Shown piece by piece: positions 7,603 through 14,149 of a DNA stretch of 15,788 nt. Location of the stretch: the NCBI RefSeq assembly GCF_030147005.1, contig NZ_JASLAW010000226.1, forward strand, positions 1-15,788. Reading direction: 5' to 3'. Positions within the stretch are counted from its first letter, which is position 1; each line of letters opens with the position of its first letter. Both the position numbers and the translations under genes were made by a program. This DNA is from Pseudomonas sp. Lineage in GTDB: Bacteria > Pseudomonadota > Gammaproteobacteria > Pseudomonadales > Pseudomonadaceae. The notes below the pieces were generated by a model, which worked only from the letters and a program-made list of their open reading frames with translations, had not been told where the DNA came from and searched no databases.

Positions 7603-7891
7603 TGTGGATTAAGCCCTGTGAATAACCGCCCTTGTGCCCAGTTGATAACCACGCCCGAAAGCTGAGCAAAAACCCGCCTGTGGATAACTAGTACTTTAAC
7701 CCACAGGATTAACGCACTTATCCAAGCCCCTCATGGCCACATGACCACAACCTTTTGAATCTCTGTACATTAGGTAAACAAAGGGTTGTAGAGATCTATC
7801 CACAGAAAAGGTGCTCAGTAGAAATAAACATAAAAACAAAGATTTAATATATTTCTCTCTTTTAATTTCTATTGTCCTTGATTCATCCACA
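7603..7891. other. Origin-like region: DnaA box cluster with AT-rich tract
   Basis: Within the 500-odd-base gene-free stretch between the fecI promoter and mnmG there are five DnaA-type nonamers. TGTGGATTA (7603-7611), CTATCCACA (7796-7804) and TCATCCACA (7883-7891) each differ from TTATCCACA by one base. TGTGAATAA (7617-7625) fits TTATNCACA, and TGTGGATAA (7679-7687) is perfect. The last two nonamers flank an AT-rich tract, the usual layout of a bacterial origin with a DNA-unwinding element. In pseudomonads the accepted functional origin is beside dnaA/rpmH, outside this window, so this may be a secondary or auxiliary DnaA-binding region. No gene in the stretch is credible. Confidence 0.6.
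7820..7873. other. AT-rich tract, candidate DNA-unwinding element
   Basis: By my count 46 of 54 bases are A or T (about 85%), in a window where most sequence is GC-rich. The left half is purine-rich (A runs) and the right half pyrimidine-rich (T/C runs) on the + strand, with a TTTAATATATTT core at 7842-7853. It lies 15 bp from one near-consensus DnaA box and 9 bp from another. The alternative is a neutral AT-rich spacer or the upstream element of the mnmG promoter. Confidence 0.5.
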
Positions 7892-7915
7892 GCTGGTTAA
7901 ATTTTGTGCAAAGGG

Positions 7916-7944
7916 TTCTTTAGAAGGGGCTAAGTCCCTATACT
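7916..7944 (+). promoter_or_regulatory. Probable mnmG promoter
   Basis: The -10 hexamer TATACT (7939-7944) is one base from consensus. At a 17-bp spacing lies a poor -35, TTCTTT (7916-7921). The untranslated leader would be about 65 bases. The spacer contains AGGG...CCCT half-sites (7925-7928 and 7936-7939) just before the -10, echoing the ATP synthase promoter near 12306-12334. Confidence 0.55.
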
Positions 7945-8016
7945 TGCCGCCAAAGCTCTAAAACTCTTTCAACAAACAATTCCTGATTACCTACATAAGC
8001 AGGCACGAGGTGCGTG

Positions 8017-9909
8017 GTGGATTTCCCTTCCCGTTTTGAAGTGATCGTCATCGGCGGCGGTCATGCCGGTACCGAGGCAGCACTGGCGTCAGCACGCATG
8101 GGTGTAAAAACCCTGCTGTTGACGCACAACGTGGAAACCCTCGGCGCCATGAGTTGCAACCCTGCCATTGGTGGCATCGGCAAAAGCCATCTGGTCAAGG
8201 AAATCGATGCCCTTGGCGGCGTGATGGCCACGGCTACCGACAAAGGTGGTATCCAGTTTCGCGTGCTCAACAGCCGCAAAGGCCCGGCCGTGCGTGCCAC
8301 TCGGGCACAAGCGGATCGCATCCTGTACAAGGCCGCGGTACGTGAAACCCTGGAAAATCAGCCGAACCTGTGGATATTTCAACAGGCCGCAGACGACCTG
8401 ATCGTCGAACAGGACCAGGTACGGGGTGTTGTCACGCAAATGGGTCTGCGTTTCTTCGCAGAAGCCGTGGTGTTGACCACCGGCACCTTCCTTGGCGGAC
8501 TTATCCACATCGGCATGCAGAACTATTCCGGTGGTCGCGCCGGCGACCCGCCGTCGATTGCCCTGGCAAAACGCCTGCGTGAATTGCCATTGCGTGTCGG
8601 CCGCTTGAAAACCGGGACCCCGCCGCGAATCGACGGTCGTTCTGTGGATTTCTCGGTGATGGCCGAGCAAGCCGGCGACACACCGATCCCGGTCATGTCG
8701 TTCATGGGCTCCAAGGAACAGCACCCGAAACAGGTCAGTTGCTGGATCACCCACACCAATGCCCGTACCCACGAGATCATTGCCGCGAACCTCGACCGTT
8801 CGCCGATGTACTCCGGGGTGATCGAAGGTATTGGCCCGCGTTATTGTCCATCGATTGAAGACAAGATCCATCGCTTTGCCGACAAGGAAAGCCACCAGGT
8901 CTTCATCGAGCCTGAAGGTTTGACTACTCACGAGCTGTACCCGAACGGGATTTCCACCTCCCTGCCGTTCGACGTGCAAATCCAGATCGTGCAATCGATT
9001 CGCGGCATGGAAAATGCCCACATCGTTCGCCCTGGCTACGCCATTGAGTACGACTATTTCGATCCGCGTGACCTGAAGTACAGCCTTGAAACCAAAGTGA
9101 TCGGCGGTTTGTTTTTCGCCGGGCAGATCAACGGCACCACCGGTTACGAAGAAGCCGGCGCCCAAGGTTTGCTGGCCGGTACCAACGCCGCATTGCGTGC
9201 GCAGGGCAAAGACAGCTGGTGCCCGCGTCGCGATGAGGCGTACATCGGCGTATTGGTCGATGACTTGATTACCCTGGGTACCCAGGAACCGTACCGGATG
9301 TTCACTTCCAGGGCGGAATATCGTCTGATCCTGCGCGAAGACAACGCCGATCTGCGCTTGACCGAAAAGGGTCGCGAGCTTGGTTTGGTCGATGACGCGC
9401 GCTGGGCGGCCTTCTGCAAAAAACGCGAGAGCATCACGCTCGAAGAGCAGCGCCTGAAAGGCACCTGGGTTCGCCCAGGCACTGAACAGGGTGATGCGAT
9501 CGCCGAAAAATTCGGCACGCCGCTGACTCACGAATACAACCTGCTGAACTTGCTGTCTCGTCCGGAAATCGATTACGCCGGCCTGGTCGAAGTGACCGGC
9601 GGCGGCGCAGAAGACCCACAGGTCGCCGAGCAGGTAGAAATCAAGACCAAATACGCCGGTTACATTGACCGCCAGCAAGACGAGATCGCTCGCCTGCGCG
9701 CCAGTGAAAACACCAAGCTGCCTGTGGATATCGACTACACCGGGATTTCCGGCCTGTCGAAGGAAATTCAAAGCAAGTTGGGGATAACTCGGCCGGAAAC
9801 ACTTGGTCAGGCGTCACGTATACCTGGCGTTACGCCGGCAGCCATTTCGCTGTTGATGATTCATTTGAAAAAACGCGGCGCGGGCCGTCAGTTGGAGCAA
9901 AGCGCTTGA
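8017..9909 (+). CDS. mnmG: tRNA uridine-5-carboxymethylaminomethyl modification enzyme MnmG (GidA)
   Basis: This 630-residue FAD enzyme is the partner of MnmE in modifying wobble U34 of tRNAs. The N-terminal dinucleotide-binding motif GGGHAGTE (13-20) and the SCNPAIGGIGKSHLVKEID stretch that follows are family signatures, as are GTFLGGLIHIG and GTQEPYRMFTSRAEYR further on. The C-terminal helical domain for tRNA and MnmE binding ends HLKKRGAGRQLEQSA. Two adjacent GTG codons (8014 and 8017) could start it. I prefer 8017 because GAGGTG (8007-8012) then lies 4 nt away, against 1 nt for 8014; with 8014 the protein is 631 residues. It has its own promoter and overlaps rsmG by 4 bp. Confidence 0.97.
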   Translation: MDFPSRFEVIVIGGGHAGTEAALASARMGVKTLLLTHNVETLGAMSCNPAIGGIGKSHLVKEIDALGGVMATATDKGGIQFRVLNSRKGPAVRATRAQADRILYKAAVRETLENQPNLWIFQQAADDLIVEQDQVRGVVTQMGLRFFAEAVVLTTGTFLGGLIHIGMQNYSGGRAGDPPSIALAKRLRELPLRVGRLKTGTPPRIDGRSVDFSVMAEQAGDTPIPVMSFMGSKEQHPKQVSCWITHTNARTHEIIAANLDRSPMYSGVIEGIGPRYCPSIEDKIHRFADKESHQVFIEPEGLTTHELYPNGISTSLPFDVQIQIVQSIRGMENAHIVRPGYAIEYDYFDPRDLKYSLETKVIGGLFFAGQINGTTGYEEAGAQGLLAGTNAALRAQGKDSWCPRRDEAYIGVLVDDLITLGTQEPYRMFTSRAEYRLILREDNADLRLTEKGRELGLVDDARWAAFCKKRESITLEEQRLKGTWVRPGTEQGDAIAEKFGTPLTHEYNLLNLLSRPEIDYAGLVEVTGGGAEDPQVAEQVEIKTKYAGYIDRQQDEIARLRASENTKLPVDIDYTGISGLSKEIQSKLGITRPETLGQASRIPGVTPAAISLLMIHLKKRGAGRQLEQSA

Positions 9910-10550
9910 GTTCGTTGGTCACCTCGCAACACGCCGAAGAGTTATCCACAGGTGCGCGCCAGTTGGGCGTCGACCTGACCGAAGCCCAGCACGCTTTGCT
10001 GATGGGCTACCTGGCCCTGTTGATCAAATGGAACAAGGCCTACAACCTGACTGCCGTGCGTGATCCGGACGAAATGGTCTCGCGCCATTTGCTCGACAGC
10101 TTGAGCGTGATGCCGTTTATCGAAAACGGTCGCTGGTTGGACGTTGGCAGCGGCGGCGGCATGCCTGGCATCCCGCTGGCTATCCTGTTCCCTGAGTCAC
10201 AAGTGACCTGTCTGGACAGCAACGGCAAGAAAACCCGCTTTCTGACCCAGGTCAAACTCGAACTCAAGCTGCACAACCTGCACGTTATCCACAGTCGCGT
10301 CGAAGCTTTTACGCCTGAGCAGCCCTTCAACGGAATTGTTTCCCGGGCGTTCAGCAGCATGGAGAACTTCAGCAACTGGACTCGCCACCTGGGCGACCAC
10401 GACACCCGCTGGCTGGCAATGAAGGGCGTCCATCCAAGCGACGAGCTGTTAGCATTGCCCGCGGACTTCCACCTCGATAGCGAACACGCCTTGGCCGTAC
10501 CCGGTTGCCAAGGCCAACGCCATCTGCTGATACTGCGCCGCACGGCATGA
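9906..10550 (+). CDS. rsmG: 16S rRNA (guanine-N7) methyltransferase RsmG (GidB)
   Basis: This 214-residue SAM-dependent methyltransferase makes m7G527 (E. coli numbering) in 16S rRNA. The SAM-binding loop LDVGSGGGMPGIP is at residues 78-90, preceded by the GidB-typical KWNKAYNLTA and RHLLDSLSV stretches. The start is TTG 9906, which overlaps the mnmG stop as TTGA. GGAG at 9894-9897 lies 8 nt upstream and supports it, and the resulting length is normal for the genus. Stop-start overlap indicates translational coupling with mnmG. Two perfect DnaA boxes (9942-9950 and 10285-10293) lie inside the gene; the first is read in frame as TTA-TCC-ACA. Confidence 0.96.
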   Translation: MSSLVTSQHAEELSTGARQLGVDLTEAQHALLMGYLALLIKWNKAYNLTAVRDPDEMVSRHLLDSLSVMPFIENGRWLDVGSGGGMPGIPLAILFPESQVTCLDSNGKKTRFLTQVKLELKLHNLHVIHSRVEAFTPEQPFNGIVSRAFSSMENFSNWTRHLGDHDTRWLAMKGVHPSDELLALPADFHLDSEHALAVPGCQGQRHLLILRRTA

Positions 10551-10568
10551 TTGGGAACACAAGCAAGA

Positions 10569-11366
10569 ATGGCTAAGGTATTCGCGATAGCGAACCAGAA
10601 AGGTGGCGTGGGTAAAACCACCACCTGCATCAACCTCGCAGCATCCCTGGTCGCTACCAAGCGTCGGGTGCTGTTGATCGACCTCGATCCACAGGGCAAC
10701 GCCACCATGGGTAGCGGTGTGGATAAACACGGCTTGGAAAACTCGGTCTACGACTTGCTGATCGGCGAGTGCGACCTGGGCCAGGCCATGCACTATTCCG
10801 AGCACGGCGGTTATCAACTGCTGCCGGCCAACCGCGATCTGACCGCGGCGGAAGTGGTGCTGTTGGAAATGCAGATGAAAGAAAGCCGTCTGCGCAGCGC
10901 CCTGGCGCCCATTCGCGAGAATTACGACTACATTTTGATCGACTGCCCGCCATCGCTGTCGATGTTGACGCTCAACGCTCTGGTGGCTGCCGATGGGGTG
11001 ATTATCCCCATGCAGTGCGAGTATTTCGCGCTCGAAGGCTTGAGCGACCTTGTGGATAACATCAAGCGTATCGCCGAATTGCTCAACCCGAATCTGAAGG
11101 TCGAAGGCCTGTTGCGAACCATGTATGACCCGCGTCTTAGCCTGATGAACGATGTCTCGGCGCAGCTCAAGGAACATTTTGGCGACCAGCTTTACGACAC
11201 GGTGATTCCGCGCAACATTCGCCTGGCCGAAGCGCCAAGCTATGGCATGCCGGCGCTGGCCTACGACAAATCATCCCGTGGCGCCATCGCCTACCTGGCG
11301 CTCGCCGGCGAGATGGTGCGCCGCCAACGTCGCAATTCACGCACCGCTGCAGCCCAGCCAACTTAA
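10569..11366 (+). CDS. parA: Chromosome-partitioning ATPase ParA (Soj)
   Basis: This 265-residue ATPase of the deviant Walker family drives segregation of the origin region with ParB. The deviant Walker A KGGVGKT is at 11-17, the A' motif LLIDLDPQGN at 35-44, and the Walker B ILIDCPPSL at 122-130. It is the short chromosomal type with no N-terminal helix-turn-helix. ATG 10569 (MAKVFAIANQ) is preferred over a TTG at 10551, which directly follows the rsmG stop. The ribosome-binding site is poor, so expression may rely on read-through from mnmG-rsmG, 18 bp upstream. Two perfect DnaA boxes (10718-10726 and 11051-11059) lie inside the gene. Confidence 0.97.
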   Translation: MAKVFAIANQKGGVGKTTTCINLAASLVATKRRVLLIDLDPQGNATMGSGVDKHGLENSVYDLLIGECDLGQAMHYSEHGGYQLLPANRDLTAAEVVLLEMQMKESRLRSALAPIRENYDYILIDCPPSLSMLTLNALVAADGVIIPMQCEYFALEGLSDLVDNIKRIAELLNPNLKVEGLLRTMYDPRLSLMNDVSAQLKEHFGDQLYDTVIPRNIRLAEAPSYGMPALAYDKSSRGAIAYLALAGEMVRRQRRNSRTAAAQPT

Positions 11367-11375
11367 GGAATCCCC

Positions 11376-12248
11376 ATGGCCGTCAAAAAACGAGGTCTCG
11401 GACGTGGACTGGATGCACTCCTGAGTGGTCCTACCGTCACTTCGCTGGAAGAACAAGCGGTGCAGGCCGACGAACGCGAGCTGCAGCATTTGCCGCTTGA
11501 CCTGATCCAGCGTGGCAAATACCAGCCACGCCGGGACATGGACCCTCAGGCACTGGAAGAGCTGGCCAACTCGATCAAGGCCCAGGGCGTGATGCAACCG
11601 ATCGTGGTGCGCCCCATCGGCAGTGGCCGCTTTGAAATCATCGCCGGTGAACGTCGCTGGCGCGCGAGTCAGCAGGCCGGCAAAGAAACCATCCCGGCGA
11701 TGGTGCGCGACGTGTCGGATGAAACCGCCATCGCCATGGCGCTGATCGAAAACATCCAGCGTGAAGACCTCAACCCGATCGAAGAAGCGATCGCGTTGCA
11801 ACGGTTGCAGCAGGAATTCCAGTTGACCCAGCAACAAGTGGCCGAGGCGGTGGGTAAATCCCGTGTGACCGTGTCCAACTTGCTGCGCTTGATCGCGCTG
11901 CCGGAAGTCATCAAGACCATGTTGTCCCATGGCGACCTTGAAATGGGACACGCCCGTGCATTGCTCGGTTTACCGGAAAATCAACAGGTTGAAGGGGCGC
12001 GACACGTTGTCGCACGCGGGCTTACCGTTCGTCAGACGGAAGCCTTGGTTCGCCAGTGGTTGAGTGGCAAACCTGCACCGGTCGAAGCCGCCAAACCTGA
12101 TCCGGATATCGCGCGCCTTGAGCAGCGCCTGGCCGAGCGGCTAGGCTCTGCGGTGCAAATTCGCCACGGTAAGAAAGGCAAAGGGCAATTGGTCATCGGA
12201 TATAACTCCCTCGACGAGCTTCAAGGTGTCCTTGCCCACATCCGTTGA
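11376..12248 (+). CDS. parB: Chromosome-partitioning protein ParB (Spo0J)
   Basis: This 290-residue CTP-dependent clamp protein loads at parS sites near the origin and stimulates ParA. The N-terminal KKRGLGRGLDALL (4-16) is the ParA-interacting element of the family. The ParB/Srx CTP-binding domain (about 37-130) contains the arginine-rich GERRWRA (91-97) and ENIQREDLNP (125-134). A helix-turn-helix for parS recognition lies at about 151-171 (TQQQVAEAVGKSRVTVSN). The C-terminal dimerisation domain (about 243-290) ends DELQGVLAHIR. AAGGA (11365-11369) overlaps the parA stop and serves as the ribosome-binding site, so the pair is one operon. No terminator with a U-tract follows. Confidence 0.97.
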   Translation: MAVKKRGLGRGLDALLSGPTVTSLEEQAVQADERELQHLPLDLIQRGKYQPRRDMDPQALEELANSIKAQGVMQPIVVRPIGSGRFEIIAGERRWRASQQAGKETIPAMVRDVSDETAIAMALIENIQREDLNPIEEAIALQRLQQEFQLTQQQVAEAVGKSRVTVSNLLRLIALPEVIKTMLSHGDLEMGHARALLGLPENQQVEGARHVVARGLTVRQTEALVRQWLSGKPAPVEAAKPDPDIARLEQRLAERLGSAVQIRHGKKGKGQLVIGYNSLDELQGVLAHIR

Positions 12249-12286
12249 AACATTCGCTGAAACATTTACTCATGTAGCGTGTGATC

Positions 12287-12380
12287 GGAAATCACTACCC
12301 GGCAGTTGAATAGGGGCAGAACCGCCCCTATACTCTGCGCGCATTTTGTCGGCACAAAGTATGCCAAGTTAGTGATTTCC
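12287..12380. repeat. 11-bp inverted repeat flanking the ATP synthase promoter
   Basis: GGAAATCACTA (12287-12297) and its exact reverse complement TAGTGATTTCC (12370-12380) lie 72 bp apart, on either side of the -35/-10 of the atp promoter. Each arm is followed by CCGGCAG (12299-12305 and 12379-12385). The left arm also forms a local hairpin with GTGAT/ATCAC (12281-12295). In an RNA reading through from parB the arms could pair and fold away the promoter-derived leader. As DNA they could be paired protein sites. Confidence 0.55.
12306..12334 (+). promoter_or_regulatory. ATP synthase operon promoter with palindromic spacer
   Basis: -35 TTGAAT (12306-12311) and -10 TATACT (12329-12334) are separated by exactly 17 bp, an excellent sigma-70 match. 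An inverted repeat occupies the spacer: ATAGGGGC (12310-12317), AGAACC, GCCCCTAT (12324-12331). It overlaps both hexamers at its ends. It could be an operator, or part of a hairpin for parB read-through RNA. There is no U-tract behind it, so it is not a standard terminator. The leader to atpI would be about 68 bases. Confidence 0.75.
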
Positions 12381-12408
12381 GGCAGCCGACTATTGAGGAG
12401 CAAGAGTG

Positions 12409-12816
12409 ATGGAAACCCGCACGCCAAACACGTTGCCGTTCCATCGTTTGGCTGTTTTTCCGGTTCTACTGGCGCAACTTGTCACTCTGCTGATCGCCGC
12501 ATTGGCGCTTTGGTACTGGCATGGAGTCGTAGCCGGATATTCGGGACTCTGCGGAGGCCTGATAGCCTTGCTGCCCAATATGTATTTTGCTCACAGGGCC
12601 TTTCGGTTTTCCGGCGCCCGAGCAGCCCAGGCTATTGTCCGGTCTTTTTATGCCGGCGAGGCGGGGAAACTGATTTTGACGGCAGTGCTGTTCGCACTGA
12701 CCTTTGCAGGTGTGAAGCCATTGGCGCCGCTGGCTGTATTCGGCGTCTTCGTGTTGACCCAATTGGTCAGCTGGTTCGCTCCCCTGCTAATGAAAACAAG
12801 ACTTTCGAAACCTTAG
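12409..12816 (+). CDS. atpI: ATP synthase operon protein I (AtpI)
   Basis: This 135-residue hydrophobic protein has about four membrane segments (roughly residues 15-35, 40-57, 75-95 and 98-120). AtpI is a non-essential membrane protein of the F-type ATP synthase operon, implicated in assembly of the c-ring and rotor. Identity rests on size, topology and position before atpB, because the family has weak motifs. ATG 12409 follows GAGGAG (12395-12400) by 8 nt and is preferred over the GTG immediately before it. It ends 16 bp before atpB, in the same transcript. Confidence 0.88.
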   Translation: METRTPNTLPFHRLAVFPVLLAQLVTLLIAALALWYWHGVVAGYSGLCGGLIALLPNMYFAHRAFRFSGARAAQAIVRSFYAGEAGKLILTAVLFALTFAGVKPLAPLAVFGVFVLTQLVSWFAPLLMKTRLSKP

Positions 12817-12832
12817 GGCGTTTGAGGCAACC

Positions 12833-13702
12833 ATGGCAGAAACAACCGCTTCGGGCTATATCCAGCACCACTTGCAGAACCTGACTTTCGGTCAGCTTCC
12901 CAACGGCGGCTGGGGCTTCGCCCACACCGCAGCAGAAGCCAAGGAAATGGGCTTCTGGGCTTTCCACCTGGATACTCTGGGCTGGTCGGTCGCATTGGGT
13001 CTGATCTTCGTCCTGATTTTCCGCATGGCGGCAAAAAAGGCGACTTCCGGTCAGCCAGGTGCTTTGCAGAACTTCGTTGAAGTATTGGTCGAATTCGTCG
13101 ATGGCAGCGTGAAAGACAGCTTCCATGGCCGTAGCCCGGTGATTGCACCGCTGGCACTGACCATCTTCGTTTGGGTGTTCCTGATGAACGCCGTCGACCT
13201 GATCCCGGTGGACTGGATTCCTCAGTTGGCCATCCTGATCTCCGGCGATGCTCATATCCCATTCCGTGCCGTATCGACCACTGACCCGAACGCTACCCTG
13301 GGCATGGCTCTGTCGGTATTCGCGTTGATCATTTTCTACAGCATCAAGGTCAAGGGCATCGGCGGTTTCATCGGCGAGCTGACCCTGCACCCGTTCGGCA
13401 GCAAGAACATCTTCGTTCAAGCCCTGCTGATCCCGGTGAACTTCCTGCTGGAGTTCGTGACCCTGGTTGCCAAGCCGATTTCCCTGGCCCTGCGACTGTT
13501 CGGCAACATGTATGCCGGCGAGCTGGTGTTCATTCTGATCGCTGTGATGTTCGGCAGCGGCCTGCTCTGGCTTAGCGGCCTGGGCATCGTTCTGCAGTGG
13601 GCGTGGGCTGTGTTCCACATCCTGATCATCACCCTGCAGGCCTTCATCTTCATGATGCTGACCATCGTCTACCTGTCGATGGCGCACGAAGAGAACCATT
13701 AA
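12833..13702 (+). CDS. atpB: F0F1 ATP synthase subunit a
   Basis: This 289-residue membrane stator subunit forms the proton half-channels against the c-ring. The essential arginine (Arg210 in E. coli) is Arg221 in ALRLFGNMYAGELVF (219-233). Several membrane helices follow the N-terminal soluble stretch, in the usual a-subunit pattern, with the last two at about 230-250 and 255-282. GAGG (12824-12827) precedes the ATG by 5 nt. The gap to atpE is 133 bp, the longest in this operon, and contains two hairpins. Confidence 0.97.
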   Translation: MAETTASGYIQHHLQNLTFGQLPNGGWGFAHTAAEAKEMGFWAFHLDTLGWSVALGLIFVLIFRMAAKKATSGQPGALQNFVEVLVEFVDGSVKDSFHGRSPVIAPLALTIFVWVFLMNAVDLIPVDWIPQLAILISGDAHIPFRAVSTTDPNATLGMALSVFALIIFYSIKVKGIGGFIGELTLHPFGSKNIFVQALLIPVNFLLEFVTLVAKPISLALRLFGNMYAGELVFILIAVMFGSGLLWLSGLGIVLQWAWAVFHILIITLQAFIFMMLTIVYLSMAHEENH

Positions 13703-13726
13703 GACCAGTCTCGACTAGTCTGATGT

Positions 13727-13762
13727 CCTTCCCGGTGAAACGGGAAGGTGGCCCTTCAGGGC
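13727..13762 (+). other. Two RNA hairpins between atpB and atpE
   Basis: A perfect 8-bp stem joins CCTTCCCG (13727-13734) and CGGGAAGG (13741-13748) around the loop GTGAAA. A second, short stem GCCC/GGGC closes a TTCA loop at 13751-13762. Neither is followed by a U-tract, so they should not terminate transcription. They are candidates for mRNA processing or stabilisation at the 5' side of atpE, whose product is needed in about ten copies per complex. Confidence 0.7.
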
Positions 13763-13773
13763 TATGAAACGAT

Positions 13774-13835
13774 TTGTTTTACCGCTTTAAAATCTAAAAA
13801 ACCTAAACCATACGACGTAAAAGTCGGGAGGAAAG
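13774..13835 (+). promoter_or_regulatory. AU-rich leader and strong ribosome-binding site of atpE
   Basis: The stretch at 13774-13812 is A/T-rich and probably unstructured. It is followed by GGGAGG (13825-13830), the strongest Shine-Dalgarno sequence in the operon, 5 nt before the atpE ATG. In E. coli an unstructured U/A-rich region upstream of atpE is a known translational enhancer; this looks like the functional equivalent. Confidence 0.6.
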
Positions 13836-14093
13836 ATGGAAACTGTAGTTGGTCTAACCGCTATCGCTGTTGCACTGTTGATCGGCCTGGGCGCCCTGGG
13901 TACTGCCATTGGTTTCGGCCTGCTGGGCGGCAAGTTCCTGGAAGGCGCAGCGCGTCAGCCAGAAATGGTTCCAATGCTGCAAGTTAAAATGTTCATCGTT
14001 GCCGGCCTGCTCGACGCCGTAACCATGATCGGCGTTGGTATCGCCCTGTTCTTCACCTTCGCGAACCCCTTCGTTGGTCAACTCGCTGGCTGA
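13836..14093 (+). CDS. atpE: F0F1 ATP synthase subunit c
   Basis: This 85-residue hairpin protein makes up the proton-driven rotor ring. Two membrane helices (about 8-32 and 52-77) flank the polar loop ARQPE (39-43). The proton-binding carboxylate is Asp60 in [10 protein letters not shown]. It carries glycine-rich packing motifs in helix 1 ([16 protein letters not shown]). Aspartate, with no sodium-type glutamine/glutamate pattern, argues for proton coupling. Its stop codon is part of a downstream hairpin. Confidence 0.98.
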
Positions 14094-14114
14094 TCACTCG
14101 ACTTTTCGAGTGAT
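14093..14114 (+). other. Perfect hairpin starting at the atpE stop codon
   Basis: ATCACTCGA (14093-14101) pairs with TCGAGTGAT (14106-14114) across a CTTT loop, a 9-bp perfect stem whose first base is the last base of the atpE TGA. No U-tract follows. It could protect the atpE message from 3' decay or reduce coupling to atpF, helping to set the high c-to-b ratio. Confidence 0.7.
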
Positions 14115-14149
14115 TAGGGTGATGGACAACGAATGAGCGAGGTGTTGGC

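Larger units (their letters stand above)
1729..11059. other. Dispersed field of perfect DnaA boxes, ten of them inside genes
   Basis: The exact nonamer TTATCCACA (either strand) occurs at 1729 (yidC), 2011 (intergenic), 2679 (mnmE), 5838 (receptor), 6507 (fecR), 7138 (fecI), 7679 (intergenic), 8501 (mnmG), 9942 and 10285 (rsmG), and 10718 and 11051 (parA). Boxes at 2679, 7138, 8501, 9942 and 10285 read TTATCCACA on the + strand; the others read TGTGGATAA. None is present in parB or the atp genes. One-mismatch versions add to the field (for example 1352, 1408, 2854, 5044, 8369, 9723). Binding by DnaA is inferred from the consensus. Confidence 0.7.

Noticed and set aside
7640..7648. AGTTGATAA as a further DnaA box, and TTATCCAAG at 7718-7726
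   Set aside because: Each has two mismatches from the consensus, which is too weak to count without binding data.
7696..7890. 64-codon - strand frame in the origin-like region
   Set aside because: It is formed by the AT-rich tract and DnaA boxes, gives a low-complexity Leu/Phe/Lys-rich peptide, and has no credible start signals. The nucleotide features explain the stretch better.
8089..9771. 560-codon open frame antisense to mnmG
   Set aside because: It mirrors the whole of mnmG, shows no recognisable domain, and has no ribosome-binding site or promoter. Long antisense frames are a by-product of GC-rich codon use. The same applies to the antisense frames at 534-1415 (yidC) and 12767-13699 (atpB).
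11999..12013. Palindrome GCGACA-CGT-TGTCGC inside parB, considered as a parS site
   Set aside because: The pseudomonad parS core is TTCCACGTGGAA, and this does not match. I saw no full parS palindrome by eye anywhere in the window; only half-site-like CGTGGAA occurs (about 2936 and 8130).
13748..13987. 79-codon frame across the atpB-atpE gap
   Set aside because: It overlaps atpE in another frame and runs through the hairpin and AU-rich leader. Its composition is not protein-like.
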